From positions 60,568,593-60,632,592 of the forward strand of contig NC_057923.1 in assembly GCF_018873765.1 (NCBI RefSeq): a stretch of DNA of 64,000 bases. Direction: 5' to 3'. This document shows positions 45,811 to 58,974 of the stretch, in pieces. Under the pieces are notes generated by a model, which did no database searches, was not told the origin of the DNA, and was given only the letters and a program-made list of their open reading frames with translations. The first letter of the stretch is position 1, and each line of letters opens with the position of its first letter. The position numbers were made by a program, and so were the translations under genes. The DNA is from Telopea speciosissima (Eukaryota > Streptophyta > Magnoliopsida > Proteales > Proteaceae).

Positions 45811-47057
45811 CACATGCACGGCTTACACAGCCATGCATTAAAACTGTCTCCTCCAACATTTGACAAAATAGTGACTTATAGACTTGAACCCGCATATTTA
45901 TGCTGACATGCTGGGCTGAATATTGTGCTTACATCCCACAAAGAACATCGTAAAGACTCTAATCAAGGTCTTAACTCATTGATAGGTTGGCTTATTTACT
46001 TCTAAATGCCCCTCTAATGCTAACACAACTTGTAAATCCATGTTCCATATTCCGCATCAAGATGGTCAATGGGGATAACATCTCTGATTTAACAATAATA
46101 ACATGCAGCAAAACAAACTTTATTCAGAAATCAAACTGGAAAATCAAAGCATTGCCTCTTCATAAAATGTGTTATGTTAAAAGGGCATAAAAAATAAGGT
46201 CACAAATTATTTGACACCTTAAGACATGTCAACAAGAAAATCCTTGACAAAAAAAGGATAGGGATTCAAACCTCTAATTCTGTATTTCAGTTTGTAGAAT
46301 CAATTCTTTGAGTCCATAGTAAATAACACTCAAATACAGTCAATACTAGTTATCATCATTTTTCGCAGCCGTCACTTGCTGTATGGACTCGGCATGATTG
46401 AAAGATGCAAATGTGCAGCAACAATCAACCAAGCACCGAGATTTGCAGCAGCAATTGATTTCAACAAGCTGATTATATAGTCTGATGGGAAGAAGAAAGT
46501 AATCTACTTAGTAAGATAACCTAGACATATATATGACCATGACAGTACTGAGTCCTTGATGGAAATAAAGCAGCTATTAGGAAAACTAGGTGACAATACC
46601 TTTTTTGGACTCTTTGATGTCAAGCAACTAACCAAATGTCACCCTTCATAAAAAAGGTTACATCATCCGATCAATGCATCCATTTTTTTACTTATGTTTC
46701 ATCTAAATGTAACATCAATAATGCAGAATACTCATTACCAAAATGCCATTAAATTCTTACCATCGCAAGAAGATTACATTGATTAAGTAGTCAAAATCTA
46801 CAGCCAGAGACTATTAAACAAATAGATGAGGCCACTGTTTACTGGGATAATATTTTCCCTCTTTCTATGAACTATATAATTACAAACAAATGAATAACCC
46901 TCCTACCTGGGAAAAAATCTGAGGTTTTTTTGCTGCTACATGTAGCTATATGGAAAACCCATCTTAGATTAAAAATAAAATGTTATTGTCACATATGGCA
47001 ATATGGGGTTAGGAAAGAATGCCTTCGCATACAATAGAGGAGGGACACAATGATAAA
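45811..47057. other. Downstream flank of VPS52, nothing recognised
   Basis: AT-rich sequence. The portion nearest 47057 is probably the VPS52 3' untranslated region. Confidence 0.4.
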
Positions 47058-50000
47058 CTAGAAGGTCCTTGAGTATTTCCTGATTTCATACATTATTGAA
47101 GATATGGAAACCAGATCCTTGTTTAGCGTTGATCCACCAACTATGTGCTTGATGCAATCTGTAAGCCTAGTGTAATAGAGCAGCAATTGGGTTAATGCAG
47201 CTCTCAATATCTCCATACCACACAAAAAGTTACTGAAAGAAGTGATGACATCCTTGTGCATCAGCTCTATTGCGGCCTTCCATCTACTTGCAAAGTCCTT
47301 AACAAGGGGCTCAACATCGGGAACAGTGATGGGCTTCTCTGATGTAGAACTTAGGTCCTCAGCTGATAAAGGTAACATTTAATAAGTTCCTACCATCAAT
47401 ATCCAATAATAGGGATTCATAATAAGGATTCTATTTTAATACTCACATGCTCTTGTCTTCACAAACTTGATTAAATCACCAAAATGCTCCAGCAGTAGTT
47501 CTTCCTGTAGAGAAAATGGGGGAAAACTCAAGGTCTAAACATATCTAAATTTCCATGATATATCCTATGTTTTTTACCAAGCAAATAAAACACTAATAAC
47601 AACTGAAAGCCAGAGAGAAAGGGGGGTGGGGGCAAAATGTAGCTCACAGACTAAACTGGCCGTATATACAAATTAAGGCCTTCTTTTTCCCTAATCAAAT
47701 TATGAGCAATTCTGTCCACCCTTTTACGTTCCAAGGAGTCAATTTTAAACAATTTCTTCCTTCAATTTTTTTGTTTCAGATCTGTTGCCTTAGGATGATA
47801 GGGAAACAGCCAACATGTAGGTTATTGTGACTCAATAAACCACTTAGCTAGTTCAGTTCCTGGGTAGATTTATCAAAAAAAGGTTATGTACGAGTAGAAT
47901 ATTCACCACAAAAATTGCTGTGTTGCTTTTTAGCAGTTCTTCAAAATGCAGCTGTGTCTTTCCACCTTCTAGACCTGCTTCCTGGAAACCAATTTCAACA
48001 TAAGAGCATAGAAAATAAAAACTCCAGAATGGCAGAAACCCCCTCCCTTTCCCCCCCCCCCCCCCAAAAAAAAAAAAAAAGAAGCACCCATGTGACCTTG
48101 ACTCAGAGTACTCAGGTTTGGATCTCTAACTGGATGTCACAGGGTGGTAATGTAGTGATCCACAAAGGCACAGCACACCCCCTACTGCTAGAATGTTTGT
48201 GTCAGAAAGGAAAATATAGAAAAGCTAGAGGGGGCATGATCAATTGATCAAGTCAGAAGAAAAAGTAAATAAATAAAGGAACTGATAGGATTCCTCAGAT
48301 GAGGCTTAAGCTTTGTCCACTTGAATCCATCTACGGATCTTAAGATCCATACTTTGATGTCCTTTCTTTTTTCACCACTGATTTTTTCAGGGGCCACGCT
48401 GATTTTGGATGGCACAGTTCTTCAATCCCAATGATGTATTCTCCCTGTTCAGGAGAATGGACCACATGATCTGCCTCATGTGGATCTTACAGTTTCTCCA
48501 GGAAGTCCAGGCAAAATGAGAAGGAAAAGGTCAACCTTCATCCCTACCTTCAACACAGCAATTGTCATATCATAGTTGTTTATAAGAAAGATGGTTTGCA
48601 GCTTTGGTTTAGGGAACATTTTGGCAAGCTTAATGAGCAAGTCATCAACAGCCATCCGCAGTCGTTCCAAGTTCAATTCAAGCTGCATGGATCAAGTAAA
48701 GAAAACTTTAACTGATTAATGCGATCGGACTAATTCACAAACATCTTGAACTTTCAACCTTTATAATTTGCTAACCTGCCCATCTCCATATTCAACATTG
48801 AGGTGAACAAGTGAGGCTGTGAACTCAGCATAGCGTCTCATTACATAGTGAGGATGAATATCATCCTCCCATAATGTCTTCACATTTGCACAACGCAAGC
48901 TGCTGAGATGCATATCAAATACCATCTTAAAACGAGGCCATAGTGCAATATTGACCTGTTCAATTCAATTAAAGATTAGTGCAGTTTTACATAGAAGAAG
49001 AATGCCCATAAAAAACTTGTTCAAGAAAAGAGGAGAACAAAAGGAATAAGAAGGTTAATTCAACTAACAGCCAATCTTGTAGTGTTATTCAGAAACATCC
49101 AACAATATTCGAGGCCAAATCTTTTGGGTGTTCTAATCATGCTTAGGTTGAGAATGCAAGTCCACATTCTCTCTTTTTTTCCCTTTCGTAACTTTTACCC
49201 CAGAAACTAGTTCCATATGTTCAGAAATTTGCATTGCTATTTATGAACATATTCCAACATGGTCTTCAAGTATACATGTTGCTTGGTCTATTGTCTCAAC
49301 TTAGATAGTGGTGCGGCCTTAGAAATAGGGAAGTTGAAGAGTAATCAATTAAGAGAGAAAAAAAAAAGTTTGAGACACTATCTGACAGAGAACATAACAT
49401 GAAGCTAGTAATATATCCTACTTACCAAAGCTGATCTAGAAAACAAGATAAGTACCTTGTCTAGATATGAATCCAAGCATGGAATACGCCGGCGGGACAT
49501 AATTAGCTGAAAAAGAAACATGCTATTTACAATTTTTATTAGAGTAAACAACCTAAAAGCATAAAGATCTAATAAATCCATCAGCAAAGATAAAGAGCAA
49601 AAAGCTTCCACTATTAGTAACAAAATAAGCCTCCCACCCTGGATCTATACCAATGTCCCAATGCCCATCCCCAGTAAACTACAACTGCACATTTCCACAC
49701 CCAAAAATTCAACATAAAAGTTAAAATGGAAACATGAAACCATAAATTTTCTACATGATCAAAAACTATGACTGTCTTTTTGCTTTTGATGGTGCAGCAT
49801 CTGATCCCTGCCTAGGAAGCCTCAAAGCAATCATTTAGCAGCCTAGGTATTAATAAGGATTCAAGATGCCACTATAACGAACTTCCACTCTGGATACATA
49901 TCTATCAAGCCTCTTGAAAAAAACCACTCAGTCTTTTCCAACCCACTCTTTGCAAGATAAGAAATCATGATGTGGAACCAGTCCAGCAGAGGATTCTTTT

Positions 50001-53000
50001 GGTTTGGGCATATATCTTTTGTACTGAGATTAGGCAGTGCATGAGGAGGATCATCAGAATACAGAGACTCATCCTCCATGAATGTAACATGCCGAGAGAT
50101 ATGATGCTTCTTTGTACGAGGATCAAAGCATCGCCGGGGAATACCCGAGGAAAATGCAAAACGCTAAGCTATTCAGTGCCTTCTTGTGGATGCGCGGCAG
50201 CTACCATTGCGAATAAGCCTTTACACATCTCCAGGAGACGACATGCGTTCACTGATTACTACATGATGTCATTCAACGCGCTCAACTTCGTCTTCTAGTT
50301 TCAGGTTTTTTTTTTTTTTTTTTTGTTGTAGGAGCGCTCTCTGGGCTATTTCTAGCACTGCAGATGGGTAGGGAGTTCAGTTCTGCTACCCACATGGGGA
50401 CGGGTGGGGACAGATCTGAACCCTCCATGGGGGTGTGGGACCCGCCTCTAGGGTGTGGGACCCATGCCCCATGGAGGGGTCAGATCTGTCCCCACCCGTC
50501 CCCATGTGGGTAGCTGATCCGGATTCATGGGTAGGGTAGGGTAGGGTAGGTTCAGATAATGGGCCTACCCTTCACCCTCCTAGGTGGTAGAAACCTTTTA
50601 CCCTTATCCTCTAGGGCACAGGTAAGAAACTCAAGAGAGTAAGGGTAAGAAATACCATTACCATATAGGGAGAATGTTTACGGCGGGTAAAGCTATTTTA
50701 AATTCTGATTCACCTAATTCCTAACACTATTTACCAAATATATGCACAAGATTACATTATTTCTTCACAAAACCTAATAAAAAACCAGAATTAAGGTTAA
50801 GTAATGCCATTACCCTATAGGTTTTCTCTGTGTTTCCTATTTAGTTCAGCAACTTAACTATGGGCCTTGGGTAGATTAAGATTAGGAGTGGGCCTAGGGT
50901 AGTAGAATGGGCTTGGGCTGGGCCTCCATAAGCAGGCTGGGTTAAACGAAATATAAGTATAATGCAAGTAAATGGGTAAGGAGGGTCAGAATATAACTCT
51001 TCATAGTTGTCAAGGTGCTGTGTAGGCGCCTTGGCAACTCTGGTCACCTTGGTCTGATAGGCAGGCGCTTTGGTCACCTCGTTGGTATCGCCTTGCGTCC
51101 ACGCCCCCTCCAACATCTTCAGTTGCCTAGACGCCATGGCCCATGACAACTATGAATCTCTTACCCTTACCCTACCTGATTGGCTAACCGGGATAGAACA
51201 CTTACCTCCTATTTAGTTACATGATAATACTTACCCTCTTTTGCATGGATCCTTTTGTTTTTTGACCTTTTTCTTGATCTCATGTCTTTCCGCCCTCTTT
51301 TTTCTAGGGCGTCCCCCGTATGCGACGCGCCGCGTCGACGCCCAGATGTGGTGATAAGTAGGCAAGGGCAAGTGAGAGGTTTTATGCCAGCCTAGAAACG
51401 TAGGATTAGATTAGCTTGCTGGAACATTGGATCCTTAACGGGTAAGAGTCAGGACTTGAAGTTAGAACTTGAAGATGGATCGATTCTAGTAAGAGAGAAG
51501 AGATTTACAGCAAACCAGAAGGAGAAGAAGGGGAGAAGAGAAGAGAGGAAGAAGAAGAAGAAAGGTTGGGAGAATAATCGATTATGTGTGTTGAGATGTT
51601 CTCAACACACATATTACTTTATTAATAAACTCTTCCAAATTACACAGACCTCCCTAGGGAGGTAAAGGGAAATATAACAAGAAAAGAAAAAATACAACTT
51701 GGTCACGTCTTATAACAAGACAATGACAAAACTACCCTTATACAAGATATTCTAACAACTCTAACACTGCCCCTCAAGCTGGAGAATAAATGTCATACAT
51801 TCCCAGCTTGCACAATAAGGTTCTACATAGACTAGAAGTGAGACCCTTGGAGAAGATATCTGCTACTTGATCATCTGTCTTCACAAAGGGAGTACAAATG
51901 CACCCAGAATCCAGCTTCTCTTGGATGAAGTGATGATCAACCTCAATATGCTTGGTTCGATCATGCTGAACTGGATTATGGGCAATGCTTATAGCAGCTT
52001 TGTTGTCACAATAAAATCTCATTAGCCCTTCAGTTTCAAAACTCAAGTCTTGAAGAAGTATCTTTAGCCATATAAGCTCACATACTCCATGAGCCATGGC
52101 CCTAAACTCAGCCTTTGCACTAGATCTAGCTACAACTGGTTTTTTCTTGCTCCTCCACGTAACTAGATTACCACCCATAAAGGTACAGTACCCAGAAGTA
52201 GATTTCCTGTCAGAGACTGAACCAACCCAATCAGCATCTGTGTAGCCTTCAATCTACAAATAGTCATGCCTGGAAAATAGAAGACCTTTTCCTGGACAAG
52301 ATTTCAAGTATCTAATGATGCGATACACCGCATCCAGATGTCTACTCCTGGGAGCATGCATGAACTGACTCACCACTCAAGCTAGTGGTGTAAATGAATA
52401 GCCGAAATCCGTTTTCGTATTTGTGTCCATATCCGTTTAGCACTATCCGAATCCGTTCGAAAGGTAAACGAAAGCGGATACGGATAGGTTATAGCTATCC
52501 GAAAAGCTATATTTACATGTACACAGATAAAATATCCAATCCGTATTCGTGTCTGTATCCGTTTAGCACTATCCGAATCCGTCCGAAAGCTAATGGGATG
52601 CGGATGCGGATATAGCACTATCCGAGCCGAATCCGATCCGTTTACATTCCTAACTCCAGCTGCATAAGAGATGTCTGGTCAAGTCAAGGAGAGATAGATT
52701 AGTTGGGAAATCTTTGATACTTGCATCTATAAGAGAAGAACCGCATTCATCACCAAACTTATGGTTTGGATCAATGGGGGAAGTTGCTGGTTTGGACCCC
52801 ATCATGCATGTCTCTTTCAGAAGATCCAAGACAAATTTCCTTCGGCAAATTTTGATTCCTTTCCTTAATCTAGATACTTCAATACCCAAGCAGTATTTCA
52901 AGAGTCCAAGGTCTTTGATCTCAATCTGTTTAGCCAGATAAGACTTCAATCTATTTATCTCAGCAACATCATTCCCAGTTAGCACAATGTCATCAACATA

Positions 53001-56000
53001 GACAATGATAGTTGTAACTGTACCATTACCTCTCCTGATAAACAAGGTGTGGTCAGCTTGACTCTGATAATACCCATTCTTTAGGATGGCTTGTCTAAAT
53101 CTCTCAAACCAAGCCTTAGGAGACTGCTTGAGGCCATAGAGAGCTTTCTTCAAGAGACACACCTTCCCTTCAGCTGAGGGACACTTAAAACCAGGTGGAG
53201 GCTGCATGTACACTTCTTTTGTTAAATCTACACTTCTTCTGTTAAATCTCCATGAAGCAATGCATTCTTCACATCTAATTGGTACATTGGCCAATCTTTA
53301 TTGGCTGCCATTGAAAGAAGAACCCTAATTGAGTTATGCTTGGCTACAGGGGCAAAAGTCTCCAAGTAGTCAATGCCATATACTTGACTATACCCTTTTG
53401 CAACCAGCATAGCTTTGTATCTTTCCACTGTACCGTCGGATCTATACTTGATTGTATAAACCCATCTGCATCCAATTGGAGTTCTCCCCCTGGGAAGATC
53501 AACTAGTGTCCAAGTATTGTTCTTCTCCAGAGCCACCATTTCCTCAGACATTGTTTGCATCCATTTTGGATTGGATAAGGCCTCTGTGACATTTTGGGGA
53601 ATGGAAGAAGACTCAAGGGCAGTGTAAAAGGCAATACCTGTAGGAGAAATAAAGTCATAGGAAACAAACTGGGCTATGGGGTTAGTAAGGCTCTCTTCCC
53701 CTTTCTCATAGCAATGGGAAGATCTAATTCAGAAGGAGAAGTATTACCTGACTGAGGAGGTGGATCCAAAGAGGGGTTTTGGGATCAAGCTTGGTGCGGG
53801 CAGAATTGTTGACGTGAACAAAACAAACACAACCAAAGACTTTTGGAAGAAATGAGAAGATTGAGGATTGAGGAGAGAGGAAGAAGAAGAAGAAAGGTTG
53901 GGAGAATAATCGATTATGTGTGTTGAGATGTTCTCAACACACATATTACTTCATTAATAAACTCTTCCAATTTACACAGACCTCCCTAGGGAGGTAAAGG
54001 GAAATATAACAAGAAAAGGAAAAATACAACTTGGTCATGTCTTATAACAGGACAATGATAGAACTACTCTTATACAAGATATTCTAATAACTCTAACACT
54101 CCCCCTCAAGCTGGAGAATAAATGTTATACATTCCCAGCTTACACAATAAGGTACTAAATAGACTAGGAGTGAGACCCTTGGTGAAGATATCTGCTACTT
54201 GATCACCTGTCTTCACAAAGGGAGTACAAATGCACCCAGAATCCAAATTCTCTTGGATGAAGTGACGATCAACCTCAATATGCTTGGCTCGATCATGCTG
54301 AACCGGATTAGGGGCAATGCTTATAGTAGCTTTGTTGTCACAATAAAGTCTCATTGGCCCTTCAATTTCAAACCTCAAGTCTTGAAGAAGTATCTTTAGC
54401 CATATAAGCTCACATACTCCATGAGCCATGGGCCTAAACTCAGCCTTTGTACTGGATCTAGCTACAACTGGTTGTTTCTTGCTCCTCCACGTAACTAGAT
54501 TATCACCCATAAAGGTGCAGTACCCAGAAGTAGATCTCCTGTCAGAGACTGAACTAGCCCAATCAACATCTGTGTAGCCTTCAATCTGCAAATGGTCATG
54601 CTTGACAAATAAAAGAACTTTTCCTGGACAGGATTTCAAGTATCTAATGATGTGATACACCGCATCCAGATGTCCACTACTGGGAGCATGCATGAACTGA
54701 CTCACCACTTCAACTGCATAAGAGATGTCTAGTCGAGTCAAGGAGAGAGAGATTAGTTTCCCAACTAATCTTTGATACTTGCTTGCATCTATAAGAGAAG
54801 AACCACATTCATCACCAAACTTATGATTCGGATCAATGGGGGAAGTTGTTGCTTTGCACCCCATCATACATGTCGCTTTTAGAAGATCCAAGAGAAATTT
54901 CCTATGGCAGATTTTGATTCCTTTCCTTGATCTAGATACTTCAATACTCAAGAAGTATTTCAAGAGTCCAAGGTCTTTGATCTCAATCTATTTAGCCAGA
55001 TAAGACTTCAATCTATTTATCTCAGCAACATCATTCCCAGTTACCACAATGTCATCAACATAGACAATGAGAGCTGTAACTGTACCATTACCTCTCCTGA
55101 TAAACAAGGTATGGTCAGCTTAACTCTGATAATACCCATTCTTCAGGATGGCTTGTCTAAATCTCTCGAACCAGGCCTTAGGAGACTGCTTGAGGCTATA
55201 GAGAGCTTTCTTCAAGAGACATACTTTCCCTTCAGCTGAGGGACACTTAAAACTAGGTGGAGGCTGCATGTACACTTCTTCTACTAAATCTCCATGAAGA
55301 AATGCATTCTTCACATCTAATTAGTACATTGGCCAATCTTTATTGGCTGTCACTGCAAGAAGAACCCTAATTAAGTTATGCTTGGCTACAGGGGCAAAAG
55401 TCTCTTGGTAGTCAATGCCATATACCTGACTATACCCTTTCGCAACCAGCCTAGCTTTGTATCTTTCCACTGTACCGTCGGATCTATACTTGATTGTATA
55501 AACCCATCTGCATCCAACTGGAGTTCTCCCCCTGGGAAGATCAACTAGTGTCCAAGTATTGTTCTTCTCCAGAGCCACCATTTCCTCAGACATTGCTTGC
55601 ATCCCTTTTTGGATCAGATAAGGCCTCTGTGACATTTTTGGGAATGGAAGAAGACTCAAGGGCTGTGGAAAAGACAATACCTGTACGAGAAATAGAGTCA
55701 TAAGAAACAAACTGGGCTATGGGGTTAGTACAGGCTCTCTTCCCCTTTCTCATAGCAATGGGAAGATGTAATTCAGAAGGAGAAGTATTACCTGACTGAG
55801 GAGGATGAGACTGAGGATGTGGATCCAAAGAGGGGTTTTGGGATCAAGCTTGGTGTGGGCTAATTTGTTGACATGAACATAACAAACACAACCAAAGACT
55901 TTTGGAGTCAAGAAGAAAATTGAGGATTGAGGAGAGAGAAAGAAGAAGAAGAAAGGTTGGGAGAATAATCGATTATGTGTGTTGAGATTTTCTCAACACA

Positions 56001-58909
56001 CATATTACTTCATTAATAAACTCTTCCAAATTACACAGACCTCCCTAAAGAGGTAAAGGCAAATAAAACAAGAAAAGGAAAAATAAAACTTGGTCATGTC
56101 TTATAACAGGACAATGATAGAACTACCCTTATACAAGATATTCTAACTCTAACAGTTGATAGATGTTATGAGGAAACGAAGGATTAATATAGCTTGTATC
56201 CAAGAGACAAGATGGAAGGGTAACAAAGCTAAAGTGTTGGACGACTTCAAACTTTGGTATGCGGGAGAGCAAAGTAATAGAAATGGAGTAGGGAATAATA
56301 GTGGATAAGGAGTTAAAGAATGATGTAGCGGAGCTTAAAAGAGTGGGTGACAGGATTATAACCATCAAACTAGTGTTGGCGAAAGAGGTTGTCAATATTG
56401 TTAGCGCTTACGCAACCCAGATGGGATTGGATGAAAGTAGTAAACGCCGATTTTGGGACCAAATGGATGATTTAGTGCAGGGTTTTGGCTAGGATGAATC
56501 AATTATTATTGGAGGTGACCTGAACGGCCACGCTAGGAGCGATTGTAGAGGCTATGAAGGTGTCCATAGAGGCTTTGGGATTGGGGAGAGGAATGAAGAG
56601 GGGACCTCAATCCTAGACTTTGAGGTAACTTATGATCTAGCCATTGTGAACACTTTCTTTGAAAAAAAAGAGGAACACTTAGTTACCTACAAAGTGGGAT
56701 TCATACTAGTCAAATTGATTTCTTCCTAACAAGAAAGGTAGACAAAATGGTGTGTAAGGATTGTAAAGTTATCCTTGGGGAGAGCCTAACAACCCAACAT
56801 AGATTGGTGACCCTGGATATGTATCTCAGTGCCCAGAAGTAGGAGGAGAGAACCTATGCACCCTAAGATAAGGTGGTAGAGATTAAAAGGGAGTACCTAA
56901 GGATATTTACTGATAGTGTGGTCAAACAAAGAAAGTGGGACTTTGAAGGAGACGCCAATGCGATGTGGCACAAGATGATGACTTGTATTAAGAGGGTTGC
57001 CAAAGATGTGGTAGGGGAAGCAAAGGATAGTCGCCAGGCCCCTAGGGAGACGTGGTGGTGGAACGATGAGGTTTAAGTAGCTATTAAGACTAAGAAAGTG
57101 TGTTTTAAGACTTGACAAAGGACTAATGATACAAAGGATAAAAAGAGGTATAATGAGATCAGAAATGAAGCGAGGAGGATTGTGGGATGGCTAGGGCCAA
57201 GAAATACGAGGATCTCAATATCAACCTAAACACAAAAGAAAGAGAAAAAACTATATATAAGACAACTAAGATGAGAGGCAGGAAGAGTAGAGATTTTGAT
57301 CAGGTGAGGTGTATTAAGGGTGATGACAGAAGAGTTTTGGTAAGGGATGAGGACATTGTGAAGAGATGGGATGAATATATTTGTGACTTACTAAATGGAG
57401 ATAGGCCGAGTAGAACTGACTTGAATTACTATATTATTCAACAAGACACCACATATCATAGATATGTACGAAAGGTTACTATCGTGGAAGTTAATGATGC
57501 CTTAAGAAAGGAGAAAGCAGGTAAAACACCAGGCCCTAATGAGATCCCAATTGAAGTTTGGAAAACCATAGGAGGTTGTGGGGTTTATTGGTTAACCAAT
57601 CTGTTTAACAAGATTTTGAACACAAGGAAGATGCCAATTGAATGGAGGAGAAGCATTGTAGTCCCAATCTACAAAAATAAAGGTGATATCCAAAACTGTA
57701 ATAACTATAGAAGCATAAAGCTAATGAGCCACATGATGAAACTGTGGGAGAAAGTCATTGAAACCCGTTTGAGAAGAGAAGACTCATATCTCGATGAACC
57801 AATTTGGCTTTATACCAGGTAAATCCATGACAAAGGCTATCTATTTATAGAGGAGGCTCATGGAAAGCTATAGAGATTGCAACAAGGATCTCCATATGGT
57901 CTTTATCGACCTGGAGAAAGCCTATGACTAAGACCCTAGAGATCTAATCCAACATGTTCTAGTGAAAAGAGGGGTGGCGAGTAAATATGTGGATGTCATT
58001 AAGGATATATATGAGGGCGTGGTGACTAGTGTGAGATTTGTGGGAGGTTAAGGCAAGGAATTCCCAATTACGATTGGGTTACATCAGGGATCAGCCTTAA
58101 GCCCTTACCTTTTTGCGCTTATCATGGACGATCTAATAAAGAGCATTCAAGACGAGGTCCATTGGTGTATGCTCTTTGCTGATGATATCGTTCTAGTAGA
58201 TGAGACAAAAGAAGGGATTAACTCTAAATTAGAGCTTTGGAGATCAACCTTGGAAACAAGAGGCTTCAAGATTAGTAGAACGAAGACGGAGTATATGATG
58301 TGTAATTTTAGTCACACTATGATGGCTACTGATATAGTGCGAATTAAGGAAAAAGAGATACCTCAAAATGACTATTTTAGATATCTGAGGTCAATCATAA
58401 ATAAAGAAGGTGACATTTCATAAAGAATTAAAGTAGGATGGTTGAAATGGAGAGATGCGTCCAGAGTGTTGTGCGACCGATGTATTCCTTTAAAGCTTAA
58501 AGGAAAGTTATATAGGACTGTTGTTCGACCAGCCATGATGCATGGGGCAGAATGTTGCGCAGTTAAAAAGCATCATATTGATAAGCTTTGTGTAGTAGAG
58601 ATGAGAATGTTAAGATGGATGTGTGGAAAAACAAGGAAGGATAAAGTACGGATGCCGATTGAAGGAGCTAAAAGAGCTAGGGGCAGACCTAAAATGACCA
58701 TAGGCAAAGTGGTGAGGAAGGATATGCATAGACTAGGTCTTGTTCCAAGTATGACCTCGGACAGAGACTATTGGAGGACAAGGATCCATGTTGCAGACCC
58801 ATCTAGCTGAGTATCTTCTGATGTGCCGGGCTGTGCCTCTTTTCTTCTATCTTTCATCTTTCATTTTCCTATTTATTCCCATTTTTCACATTTTTCATTT
58901 GTTTTTTTC

Positions 58910-58974
<65 letters not shown>

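Larger units (their letters stand above)
51307..58834 (+). mobile_element. RTE-clade LINE, split by a Copia insertion
   Basis: The 5' segment (51307 to about 51455) ends in the start of an APE endonuclease ([17 protein letters not shown]). The text resumes at 56155 with [19 protein letters not shown], then [17 protein letters not shown] and [13 protein letters not shown]. The reverse transcriptase follows: [19 protein letters not shown] (about 57515-57570), [20 protein letters not shown], the catalytic LFADDIVL near 58171, and a C-terminal [15 protein letters not shown] and RGRPKMT. It ends with IHVADPSS, as plant RTE elements do. A candidate duplication flanks it: GCCCTCTTTTTTCTA (51292-51306) and GCCTCTTTTCTTCTA (58835-58849). 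Several stops and frame changes make it inactive. It is antisense to VPS52. Confidence 0.85.

Noticed and set aside
49861-50160. Long minus-strand open frame as a possible VPS52 exon or new gene
   Set aside because: It reads as a Copia integrase remnant (SRHVTF motif), is not in VPS52, and the flanking exons join in frame without it.
53744-53944. Small frames at the junction of the Copia units
   Set aside because: They are part of the Copia array and not separate genes.
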